Assembly (NCBI GenBank): GCA_017442535.1
Contig: JAFRZL010000043.1
Coordinates: forward strand, 1 to 44,595
DNA: 44,595 nucleotides
Direction: 5' to 3'
Origin: Bacillota bacterium
Lineage (GTDB): Bacteria; Bacillota; Clostridia; Lachnospirales; Bianqueaceae
Both the position numbers and the translations under genes were made by a program. Shown piece after piece: positions 17,255-24,994 of the stretch (its first letter is position 1; the number at the start of each line of letters is the position of its first letter). Under the pieces are notes generated by a model, which worked only from the letters and a program-made list of their open reading frames with translations, was not told the DNA's origin and searched no databases.

Positions 17255-17393
17255 ACTGTTTTCCTCCTTCAATTGATCGATTGTTAAGGGCTTTCTCCGC
17301 TTCCTCCTCGGCCTCCAATGCCAGATTGATTCCTGCTGCCATCAGAATACTGAGAGGATAACGGCCGACCGGCGGAATTTTCTTTTCCTTCAT
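17157..17393 (-). CDS. Possible small ORF overlapping the lipoprotein start (78 aa)
   Basis: ATG 17393 has an excellent GGAGGA eight bases upstream and begins KEKKIPPVGRYPLSILMAAGINLALEAEEEAEKAL, which looks like a short hydrophobic/acidic helix. The frame runs 98 bp into the lipoprotein gene in another register, where it would encode a tail of odd composition. The N-terminal half looks like real protein and the C-terminal half does not. It may be a genuine small protein, a gene cut short by a frameshift, or a leader ORF coupling translation to the lipoprotein, whose ribosome site lies inside it. Unrecognised. Confidence 0.4.
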   Translation of the reverse strand: MKEKKIPPVGRYPLSILMAAGINLALEAEEEAEKALNNRSIEGGKQYEEINELDDDSTDCLYDDGMRPEGIQPRAEQV

Positions 17394-17483
17394 TCCGATT
17401 CCTCCACTCTGTAGATTGGGATTTATTCCCCTTACAGAATGTGCAGAATCTGCGGAAATTTCTGAATCCCTGAAACCGGACTG

Positions 17484-17492
17484 ATTGTAACA
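17484..17492 (-). promoter_or_regulatory. Possible extended -10 promoter for the small ORF and lipoprotein
   Basis: TGT-TACAAT on the minus strand (TACAAT at 17484-17489) about 85 bp upstream of the small ORF. No good -35 box is visible at 17 bp. Confidence 0.4.
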
Positions 17493-17542
17493 TAGAACGC
17501 CGAGAAGTCGATTTGATGAATCGTAAAGTCTCCATATTATGC

Positions 17543-17569
17543 AAAAAAAAGACAGGTTCATACCTGTCT
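17543..17569 (-). terminator. Terminator of the DUF3810-DUF1294-XRE operon
   Basis: AGACAGGT and ACCTGTCT form a perfect eight-bp stem with a four-base loop; on the minus strand it is followed by eight T residues. It lies 30 bp after the XRE stop. Confidence 0.88.
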
Positions 17570-17598
17570 GAATGATGGTGCTGTGCAGTGTGCCGGAA

Positions 17599-18486
17599 TC
17601 AGCCGGCCGATCCCTCCATGCCGCCGAGTTTCATGAAGCTGTCCAGAAGCCGGACGGCGTATGGATTACCGATCTCGCTCTGATCCATCATAAAGCCGAT
17701 TCCCCTCTCTATGTAAGAGGGCTTGAATCCGCGCATCCCGATCATGTATTCAAGAGCAAGATAATAGTAGGCCAGGTCTTTCCGGCCGTTCTCGCGCATG
17801 ATGGACAGGACCTCGCGCCGGTCGTCGTATTCGTCGTAATACTCTATCATCAGCCTGTCATGCATCTCGGGGCCCAGAAGCTCGCGGTAATACTCGTGAA
17901 TATGCCTCAGCATCACATATTGACCCTTCGTTTTGCGAAGATTCTGGATGAAGGACCGGCTGGCCTGCCGATACCGGGGATTCCAGAAGGTCAATGTGCA
18001 GAACCAGTGCAGGAACCTCAGAGAAAGCCAGTTAAAAGCTGCCTCAACGGTCTCTGCCTGAAAATAGGCCTCTTCGGCAAGGGTGAACCAATGTTCCATG
18101 GGCCCGGATTCAGACAGCAGAGCTTCGATGATCTTCTGATGATACTGTAAGGCGCTTTGCATATGTTCATCGGGCTCGGCCTCGGGCTGAAAGACGGGAA
18201 AAGTGTGCCGGATCAGCTTGAGCATCCAGGCTCTGGTGATGCCGTTCAGGGCAACTTTTTCCTTTTCGTCCATGGTGATCCGGTCCATGACCATTTCATC
18301 AATGGTGACAAAGAAATGAGCGGCCAGATTGGATAGCATCTGGGGGCCGGGATCGTTATCTCCGCCCTTTTCATAGCGAGAGATCGTCGAATTGTCCACA
18401 CTCAATGCGCGTCCCAGTTCCTTCTGCGTCTCTCCGGCCGCCTGGCGGAGCTTGCGGATATTTTGGCTCAAATTATCGGCTGGCAT
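17599..18486 (-). CDS. XRE-family transcriptional regulator with helical C-terminal domain
   Basis: A 295-residue protein. Residues ~5-60 (LSQNIRKLRQAAGETQKELGR, then STISRYEKG) are a standard XRE/Cro helix-turn-helix. The remaining ~230 residues are helix-rich, with many Trp/Tyr/Arg (LALEYMIGMRGFKPSYIERGIGF), and could be a TPR-like sensor or multimerisation domain; no family is recognised. ATG 18486 has GGAGG five bases upstream that overlaps the end of the DUF1294 gene; ATG 18498, sharing one base with the preceding stop, is the alternative. Last gene of a three-gene unit with two membrane proteins, which hints at a membrane-linked signal (inference). Confidence 0.85.
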   Translation of the reverse strand: MPADNLSQNIRKLRQAAGETQKELGRALSVDNSTISRYEKGGDNDPGPQMLSNLAAHFFVTIDEMVMDRITMDEKEKVALNGITRAWMLKLIRHTFPVFQPEAEPDEHMQSALQYHQKIIEALLSESGPMEHWFTLAEEAYFQAETVEAAFNWLSLRFLHWFCTLTFWNPRYRQASRSFIQNLRKTKGQYVMLRHIHEYYRELLGPEMHDRLMIEYYDEYDDRREVLSIMRENGRKDLAYYYLALEYMIGMRGFKPSYIERGIGFMMDQSEIGNPYAVRLLDSFMKLGGMEGSAG

Positions 18487-18497
18487 GCGGTCCTCCA

Positions 18498-18809
18498 TCA
18501 GATATATGCGGTCCTGAAGAGTAAATAACAGCCGACCGTCCAAACCGCCAATGACAGGAGGACAATGACCCAGAACCTTGGTTTGCGCACCTTGTGGTGA
18601 AAAGCAAGCATTCCGAGCAGGGCTCCAAGCGCCCCACCGACAGCCGCGACGAACAGCAGAGTGCGCTCTTTGATACGCCAGGTCTGGCGAATGGCACGCC
18701 TCTTATCGACTCCGTAAAGGATGAATGCCAGGAAATTGACGAGTATCAGATAGACGATCAGGATCGTCATCCACAGGCTGGTTGTCTCCAATTCTGCTAA
18801 AGCTCTCAT
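18498..18809 (-). CDS. DUF1294 membrane protein
   Basis: A 103-residue protein with three hydrophobic segments. The cytoplasmic loop YGVDKRRAIRQTWRIKE and the GGALGALLGMLAFHHKVRKP block are the DUF1294 signatures. Function unknown. It starts at ATG 18809, one base after the stop of the DUF3810 gene, and its stop shares a base with an ATG of the XRE gene, so the three genes are translationally linked. Confidence 0.88.
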   Translation of the reverse strand: MRALAELETTSLWMTILIVYLILVNFLAFILYGVDKRRAIRQTWRIKERTLLFVAAVGGALGALLGMLAFHHKVRKPRFWVIVLLSLAVWTVGCYLLFRTAYI

Positions 18810-18810
18810 A

Positions 18811-19983
18811 TTAAGGCCTCACATTCAGCGCGTCTGCGCGATATTGTCCGATCAGCAGCTTAACGACTTCGGAATAACTGATCGTACCACCGCCTCCCGA
18901 AACTTTCAGATACGTGTCGTTGATCTGCTCGGTTTTCTCGGTAACCTTGTTCTCGTGAGCATCGATCCAGGCATTATTATAGCGGATATCCGCTTTAAGA
19001 TGCCCGGGAGTCTCGTCCATCAGCTTCCAGTACAGGTCTTTATCGGTACTGTACAGAGCACCGGACAGCTTCTGAAACGCAAACATGGCCCCGCTGTACT
19101 GCACATAGGGTTCGGGATCCATCAGACAGATCTGGATGGCGAGGAAATTGGCTTCATCCTCGCGGGAATAGCCCTTCTGATGGCTCTGTTCATGTGCCGC
19201 GGACAGTGGCAAAGTATAGCTTGGCGCAGCCACGTTCAAATTGGCTTCACCCGTAAAGGGAATGTAGATGCCAAGGATGCCGGTATAAGAAAACGGTTCC
19301 GAGATCATAATATACTTAGGCCGGACCGAATCCGTCAGCATGGGGATATGGAAGCGGTTTTTCAGCGCGGTAAAATCGCGCATACGGTATGAATAATCCA
19401 GGATTGCCTGATTGCTCTCCGCTATGGTGGACGTGCCGGGCCAGAGTGAATAGCCTGCTTCCGTAAACGTAATCTTATCGGACATCTCCACCGCACGGTC
19501 ACGCATCATCGCTGCGGATTCGTATAATTCATCGGCTTTGATGTCCTCCGTCCGGTATTCCAGCAGGTTTTCCAGACGAATACGGCCGAACTGCATCACA
19601 AAAAGGGCTTCAAAGGCGACTACGCCCCACAGCACGACAGCTGCCGTTCCTCCGAGGAACCGTCTCCAGTTGCGCCATCCGGAATAAGCAGCCGTCAGGG
19701 CAAAGAGGACCAGGAGAGCCACGGGCAGGAGATAGATCAGCCATTCAGCCACAGAAAAAGGCACCAGATTGGTCACTCTGGTGAGCAGCCAGGTTAAGGC
19801 CCGTGTAATGCCGCGTCCAAACAGGTATTCCGCGACAAAGGTCACGTTCTTCAGATAATACAGGCCCACCGCCAGTACAGCCGGCAGTAAAAGACCGAAC
19901 CACAGCAGCTTATGTTTGATCTGTGGTCTGCTTTCCTGCGATTCAGTATCCTGCGGTCTGCTTTCCTGCAGCGATTCATCCAT
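18811..19983 (-). CDS. DUF3810 membrane protein with HEXXH motif
   Basis: A 390-residue protein: a short polar N-terminus with SQESRPQ-like repeats, three hydrophobic segments in the first ~130 residues, then a soluble domain. That domain carries HEQSHQKGYSREDEANFLA, an HEXXH motif followed by a nearby acidic cluster, as in zinc metallopeptidases. The family is DUF3810, with no established substrate. ATG 19983 has GGGAGGAGAG upstream; an ATG at 20004 is within reach but has no ribosome site. First gene of the operon with DUF1294 and XRE genes. Proteolysis at the membrane is inferred, not shown. Confidence 0.82.
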   Translation of the reverse strand: MDESLQESRPQDTESQESRPQIKHKLLWFGLLLPAVLAVGLYYLKNVTFVAEYLFGRGITRALTWLLTRVTNLVPFSVAEWLIYLLPVALLVLFALTAAYSGWRNWRRFLGGTAAVVLWGVVAFEALFVMQFGRIRLENLLEYRTEDIKADELYESAAMMRDRAVEMSDKITFTEAGYSLWPGTSTIAESNQAILDYSYRMRDFTALKNRFHIPMLTDSVRPKYIMISEPFSYTGILGIYIPFTGEANLNVAAPSYTLPLSAAHEQSHQKGYSREDEANFLAIQICLMDPEPYVQYSGAMFAFQKLSGALYSTDKDLYWKLMDETPGHLKADIRYNNAWIDAHENKVTEKTEQINDTYLKVSGGGGTISYSEVVKLLIGQYRADALNVRP

Positions 19984-20059
19984 AGGATCTCTCCTCCCAT
20001 ACACTTCCGGAATATCAAATCAGAGGCTCAAAGTCTCTCTTCATCATGCAGAACACAAA

Positions 20060-20083
20060 GCCCGCAGAGCACGCTCTGCGGGC
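20060..20083 (-). terminator. Likely terminator of kdgK
   Basis: A GC-rich 11-bp stem GCCCGCAGAGC/GCTCTGCGGGC with a two-base centre. The minus-strand tail CTTTGTGTT is only moderately T-rich. Confidence 0.6.
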
Positions 20084-20102
20084 CTGTAAATTCAATTAAT
20101 CC

Positions 20103-21134
20103 TTAGCGCTGCACACGGCCGGAGCCGTCGCCACCGGCAAGAGCCTCTACCTCAGCCTTGCTGACCAGATTGAAATCGCCCTCGATCGTATGCTTCAGGC
20201 AGGAAGCCGCTACGGCAAATTCCAGTGCCTTCTGATTGTCAGCGCCCGTCACCAGAGAATAGATCAGGCCGCCGCCGAAGCTGTCGCCGCCGCCGACGCG
20301 ATCCACGATATTCATGGTGTACTTCTTGGACTTGTAGAACTCATCCTTCTTGGCATCGTACAGCATGCCGCTCCAGTTGTTTACGCTCGCAGAAATGCTC
20401 TCACGCAGCGTGATCGCGATCTTCTCGCAGCCAAAACGCTTGACCAGCTGACGGGCTACATCCTTGTAGCCTTCATCACTCAGCTTACCGCCGGTAATAC
20501 TGGTATCCGCCGCCTTGATGCCGAAGACCTTTTCAGCGTCTTCTTCATTCGCGATCATAACGTCCACATACTTGCAGAGCTCGCCCATCACCTGGCCGGC
20601 CTTCTCGCTGGTCCAGAGTTTCTTACGGAAGTTCAGATCGCAGCTGACCTTAACGCCCAGCTCATGAGCCTTCTTGCAGGCTTCCAGAGTGATGGCCGCC
20701 GCGTCATCGGACAGCGCCGGAGTGATTCCCGTGAAGTGGAACCAGCAGGCACCCTCAAAGATCTTGGCCCAGTCGAAATCCGCAACGGTCGCGGTCGCGA
20801 TCGAGGAGTGCGCACGGTCATAAACTACGTTGGAAGCACGCTGGGAAGCGCCTTTCTCAGAGAAATAAATACCGATTCTCTCGCCGCCGCGGGCAATAAA
20901 GGCGGGATTGACATTGTGCTTGCGAAGCGTGGCTACGCAGGCATCAGCCAGAGGATTATTGGGGAGTTTGGTCACGAAATACGCATCCAGGCCATAGTTG
21001 GCACAGGAAACGGCTACGTTAGCTTCGCCGCCGCCGAATTCCAGCTCCAGGCTCTCAGCCTGAATAAAACGCTGATAACGGGGCGTCTGCAGACGCATCA
21101 TGATCTCACCGAAGGTTACGACTTTCTTGGACAT
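20103..21134 (-). CDS. kdgK: 2-keto-3-deoxygluconate kinase (PfkB family)
   Basis: A 343-residue PfkB kinase matching KdgK, which converts KDG to KDPG in uronate and pectin breakdown. Features are KVVTFGEIMMRLQTP, the substrate block ELEFGGGEANVAVSCANYG, SCDLNFRKKLW, and the ATP/catalytic signature VDRVGGGDSFGGGL. ATG 21134 has AAAGGA about ten bases upstream; the upstream in-frame ATG at 21206 overlaps the promoter region and is unlikely. It stands alone: no KDPG aldolase, uronate isomerase or regulator is adjacent. Cytoplasmic. Other ketose kinases of the family remain possible. Confidence 0.85.
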   Translation of the reverse strand: MSKKVVTFGEIMMRLQTPRYQRFIQAESLELEFGGGEANVAVSCANYGLDAYFVTKLPNNPLADACVATLRKHNVNPAFIARGGERIGIYFSEKGASQRASNVVYDRAHSSIATATVADFDWAKIFEGACWFHFTGITPALSDDAAAITLEACKKAHELGVKVSCDLNFRKKLWTSEKAGQVMGELCKYVDVMIANEEDAEKVFGIKAADTSITGGKLSDEGYKDVARQLVKRFGCEKIAITLRESISASVNNWSGMLYDAKKDEFYKSKKYTMNIVDRVGGGDSFGGGLIYSLVTGADNQKALEFAVAASCLKHTIEGDFNLVSKAEVEALAGGDGSGRVQR

Positions 21135-21214
21135 GGGAATCATTCCTTTCTGAAAATAATATGTTAATTCCGGATAAACCGGGCGCAAATAATGACCCCT
21201 GCGCATACATGTTC

Positions 21215-21243
21215 AGTATATACTGCCTTGGATCAATTTGCAA
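21215..21243 (-). promoter_or_regulatory. Promoter of kdgK
   Basis: TTGCAA (21238-21243) and TATACT (21215-21220) on the minus strand with a 17-bp spacer; the -10 lies in a ten-base palindrome AGTATATACT. Confidence 0.6.
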
Positions 21244-21282
21244 GAACAAATCCAATAATTCTTGTGGAGAATGGTATCCTCG

Positions 21283-22509
21283 TCAATCTGCTTCAGGATG
21301 GCTGAGACTGTAGGCGTCCAGCTCTTCCTGAACGAGTTTGCCGGTTTGGAAAGCCTGGTCATGGGGCATCATTGAGAATTCATCCAGTGTCTGGTACGAA
21401 TACTCCATTGAAAAGGCCTTTAATTCGCTTTCAGAATCCAGATAGGCCAGAGGATCCAGATAATCATCCTTCGACAGGTTGAATTGCTCGGCGTAATTCT
21501 TTAACAACTCCGGATCGTCCTGCTCAATCTGTTCCAGAACAGTCGAAAACGCTTCGTAGAAGCCCTTCATGATAACTGAGATAAATCTCTCAATATAGGT
21601 CGTCCATGTCGCCTCGTTGTCCTCAGAAGACGGATCAAACTCACGGGAACCGGTATACTCATCGAAGATATCCCCGGCCAGATAGAATTCCCGGTCGCGC
21701 ATATCGCCGTCTTCCTGCAGGTAATCAGGCTCCTCAGGCTCATCATTTTCAAAGAGGCTCCTGTCGGTCAGTTCATCTGTCTCGTCAGGATCCAGAAGGG
21801 AAGGATCGACGAATTCATCCTCGTCTTCGTCCTCCTGATCCGCTTCACTCACCGGTTCGTAATGCCGCCCGAACTGAACCGCACGGTAATACTCCAGACA
21901 GAGCATGCGCATGGTGCCTTCCTTGTCCAGGACCCGCAGCAGCCTGCGGATGAAGTCTTCGTCATCCATCAGGATCCCTTCGGATTCTTTTTGCTCCTGC
22001 CAGACCTTTTTGCCCTGGCGATAAGCATTGACCGGCTGCAGGGACATGATGCGATCCATCAGTTTTTTCTTAAGGTTATCCCATTTTTCAAAGTCACTGA
22101 GATAAAGCATCTCAATCTCATCCGCCGTCAGTGCATTAGGCATCAGAAGGACATTTCTCTGACGCATATCCGTCATGACCATGTTCTTCATCTGAGGCGT
22201 TTCAATCAGAAATTTCTTAAGATCATCCTCAGCCTCATCAAAGATCCGATCGAGCTCGAATTCGATGTCTTCCTCCATCTGCAGGAACATATCCACATCC
22301 GCATCGTCCAGCATCTGAAAGACATCCGGTTCGTCGGACAGGAGGGTAAACAGATCCTGAAAGCTTTTGACTTTAGACAGCGCTTCTGTAATGACCGGAT
22401 TGAAATAGCCGCGGAAGGTAATCGCTGAATAGGTCATCAGAGCGATCGTATCCAGGATTTCTCCGGTGTCGATCCTGGACCTTAGCATCTCGAATACGGT
22501 TGGCTTCAT
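21283..22509 (-). CDS. Acidic protein of unknown function in the glycogen operon
   Basis: A 408-residue soluble protein that I do not recognise. It is strongly acidic, with a Glu/Asp run in the middle (ADQEDEDEDEFVDPSLLDPD) that looks disordered, flanked by two helical parts: an N-terminal region (~1-200) with repeated acidic helices and a C-terminal region from TYIERFISVIMKGFYEAF onward. No cysteine clusters, signal peptide or membrane segment. ATG 22509 has GAGGAG upstream that overlaps the end of glgP, only 12 bp away, so it is the last gene of the glg operon. It may bind or regulate glycogen phosphorylase, or be a structural partner of the granule; both are guesses from position. Confidence 0.75.
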   Translation of the reverse strand: MKPTVFEMLRSRIDTGEILDTIALMTYSAITFRGYFNPVITEALSKVKSFQDLFTLLSDEPDVFQMLDDADVDMFLQMEEDIEFELDRIFDEAEDDLKKFLIETPQMKNMVMTDMRQRNVLLMPNALTADEIEMLYLSDFEKWDNLKKKLMDRIMSLQPVNAYRQGKKVWQEQKESEGILMDDEDFIRRLLRVLDKEGTMRMLCLEYYRAVQFGRHYEPVSEADQEDEDEDEFVDPSLLDPDETDELTDRSLFENDEPEEPDYLQEDGDMRDREFYLAGDIFDEYTGSREFDPSSEDNEATWTTYIERFISVIMKGFYEAFSTVLEQIEQDDPELLKNYAEQFNLSKDDYLDPLAYLDSESELKAFSMEYSYQTLDEFSMMPHDQAFQTGKLVQEELDAYSLSHPEAD

Positions 22510-22521
22510 CCCGAACTCCTC

Positions 22522-24954
22522 TTATTTAAGCTTGCGCAGATGCCAGATCCGTTCACTGTAATCCTGGATCGAACGGTCCGACGCAAAGATCGAAGAATTG
22601 GCTACATTGATGATAGCCTTGCGGTTCCAGGCATCCTGATCGCGGTACAGATTGTCTACATCGCAATGAGCGCGGCAATAATCCGCGAAATCAGCCAGAA
22701 CCATGTAGGGATCCGCTGTGCCGTGACCATTGCCCAGGATCAGCGAATTCACGATATCCGGATAGCGGACCACGTGGCCTTCGCGTCCAATCCCCTGCTG
22801 CAATGCGTTCAGGATACGGCTCAGCCAGGCGTCATTCTGATAGTAACTGAGCGGATTGTAGCCGTTGGCCGCGAGCTGCTTCACCTCGTCCGCATGCATG
22901 CCGAATAGGAAGATATTCTCCTCTCCCACTGCTTCGGCAATCTCGACGTTAGCACCGTCAAGCGTACCGATCGTCAGCGCGCCGTTCGTCATGAACTTCA
23001 TATTACCCGTGCCGGAGGCTTCGCGGCCTGCCACGGAAATCTGCTCGGACAGCTCAGCGGCCGGCATCAGAATCTCGGCCACCGTGACCTTATAATCTTC
23101 CAGGAAGACGACTTTCATCTTGTCCTGCATTGCGGGGTCATTGTTGATCATATCGCCTACCGAATGGATCAGGCGGATGATTTGCTTGGCTGCGTAATAG
23201 CCGGGAGCCGCTTTGGCTCCGAAGATAAAGGTCCTGGGAACGACATCCATATTCGGGTTGTCTTTGAGCTCGTAGTACATCCGCAGAATATGAAGGATAT
23301 TCAGCATCTGCCTCTTATACTCATGCAGACGCTTGGCCTGCACGTCGAACATCGAATCCACGTCGACCGTAATGCCGTTATGCTCTTTGATATAGGCGGC
23401 CAGGCGCTCCTTGTTGGCACGTTTGGCCAGGCCGAATTCAGCACGGACCTGCGAATCCTCCGCATACGGACGAAAGTCGCGCAGCTTCTCGGGATCTTCC
23501 AGGAATTCCTCACCGATATACTTGGTGAGCAGATCCGTCAGACCGGGGTTGCTCTGTCCGATCCAGCGGCGGTAGGAAATGCCGTTGGTCACGTTCTGGA
23601 ACTTCTCCGGGCTGACAATATAGAAGTCATGGAAGACATCGTCCCTGAGGATCTGGGAGTGAAGGGCGGAAACGCCGTTCACCGAGAAGGATCCGGCGAT
23701 GGAAAGATTTGCCATGCGTACTTCATCATAGGCAAGGATCGCCATGGAAGCGATCTTGTCCCAGTCACCGGGGAAGTATTTCCACAGGCCGTCGCAGAAG
23801 CGGCGGTTGATCTCGGAAACGATCTGGTACAGACGCGGCAGCACCTGTTTGAACAATGATTCGGGCCAGCGCTCCAGCGCCTCGCTCATGACCGTATGGT
23901 TCGTATAGGCTACGGTCTTGGTCGTGATCCTCCAGGATTCCTCCCAGGTCAGACCGTTCTCATCCATCATGATCCTCATCAGTTCAGGAACGACCATGGC
24001 AGGATGTGTATCATTGATCTGAATCACGACGTGGTCAGGCAGCGTATCCATACGGCCATAACGGGCCATGTGCTTGCGGACGATCTCCTGCACCGAAGCG
24101 GATACAAAGAAGTATTGCTGCTTCAGGCGAAGGGATTTTCCTTCCCAATGACGATCCTCGGGATAAAGGATCTTGGAAATGACTTCCGCCATGGCCTGAC
24201 TCTCGGAAGCCTTCAGATAATCGCCCTCATTGAAGAGTGACATATTCATCTGGATCGGGCTCTTGGCCTGCCACAGACGCAGTGTATTGACGGTCTGGTT
24301 ATGATAGCCGCTGATCAGCATATCATGCGGGATCGCCAGTACGCGGTCATAGTTCTTGTGAATGACCTGCAGCTGGTTCTCGTTCCAGACCTCCTCCACC
24401 TCGCCGCCGAAATGGACTTCAACGGCTTCGGTCGGGTTGGCCACCAGCCAGCTGGAACCGGAATCCATCCAGTCATCCGGCAGCTCCAGCTGCTGACCAT
24501 CGACGATTTTCTGCTTAAACAGACCATATTCGTACAGGATGCTGTAGCCCGTCGCGGGATAATTCAGGCAGGAAAGCGCGTCCATATAACTTGCCGCGAG
24601 ACGCCCCAGGCCTCCGTTGCCAAGCGCCGCGTCCTGCTCTTCCTCATAGTAAAGCTCATCCAGCGAAGTACCCGCTTCCGCGAGCGCCGCGTTGAATTCG
24701 TTTACCATGCCCAGATTGAAAACATTGTTGCGAAGGGAACGCCCAAGCAGGAACTCCATGGAGAAATAGCAGACCTGCTTGGCGCCTTCCTTTTCGATTT
24801 TTTCCTGAGTCTCCACCCAGTTATCCATCATCAGATCACGGACGACCAGCGCCGTCGCTTGATAAATCTGACTTCGGGATGCCGTCTCAATATCCCGGCC
24901 GAAATGCCGGATCAGCTTTCCCTCAATCAGTGTAATTAACTCTCTCTTTTTCAT
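22522..24954 (-). CDS. glgP: Glycogen phosphorylase
   Basis: An 810-residue GT35 alpha-glucan phosphorylase releasing glucose-1-phosphate from glycogen. The pyridoxal-phosphate region EASGTGNMKFMTNGALTIGTL (PLP lysine in NMK) and the N-terminal VCYFSMEFLLGRSLRNN block are intact, and the length is typical. Start chosen at ATG 24954 (MKKRELI), six bases after GAGGA; a TTG two codons earlier abuts the ribosome site. Fourth gene of glgC-glgD-glgA-glgP, so synthesis and breakdown enzymes share a transcript. Confidence 0.95.
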   Translation of the reverse strand: MKKRELITLIEGKLIRHFGRDIETASRSQIYQATALVVRDLMMDNWVETQEKIEKEGAKQVCYFSMEFLLGRSLRNNVFNLGMVNEFNAALAEAGTSLDELYYEEEQDAALGNGGLGRLAASYMDALSCLNYPATGYSILYEYGLFKQKIVDGQQLELPDDWMDSGSSWLVANPTEAVEVHFGGEVEEVWNENQLQVIHKNYDRVLAIPHDMLISGYHNQTVNTLRLWQAKSPIQMNMSLFNEGDYLKASESQAMAEVISKILYPEDRHWEGKSLRLKQQYFFVSASVQEIVRKHMARYGRMDTLPDHVVIQINDTHPAMVVPELMRIMMDENGLTWEESWRITTKTVAYTNHTVMSEALERWPESLFKQVLPRLYQIVSEINRRFCDGLWKYFPGDWDKIASMAILAYDEVRMANLSIAGSFSVNGVSALHSQILRDDVFHDFYIVSPEKFQNVTNGISYRRWIGQSNPGLTDLLTKYIGEEFLEDPEKLRDFRPYAEDSQVRAEFGLAKRANKERLAAYIKEHNGITVDVDSMFDVQAKRLHEYKRQMLNILHILRMYYELKDNPNMDVVPRTFIFGAKAAPGYYAAKQIIRLIHSVGDMINNDPAMQDKMKVVFLEDYKVTVAEILMPAAELSEQISVAGREASGTGNMKFMTNGALTIGTLDGANVEIAEAVGEENIFLFGMHADEVKQLAANGYNPLSYYQNDAWLSRILNALQQGIGREGHVVRYPDIVNSLILGNGHGTADPYMVLADFADYCRAHCDVDNLYRDQDAWNRKAIINVANSSIFASDRSIQDYSERIWHLRKLK

Positions 24955-24994
24955 AAACAATCCTCAACAAATATTGATTTGGGGAGATCTTTCT

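Noticed and set aside
21241..21264. CAAGAA...TTCTTG inverted repeat as a terminator of the glg operon
   Set aside because: The stem is only six A/T-rich pairs with no T-tract, and it overlaps the kdgK -35 box.
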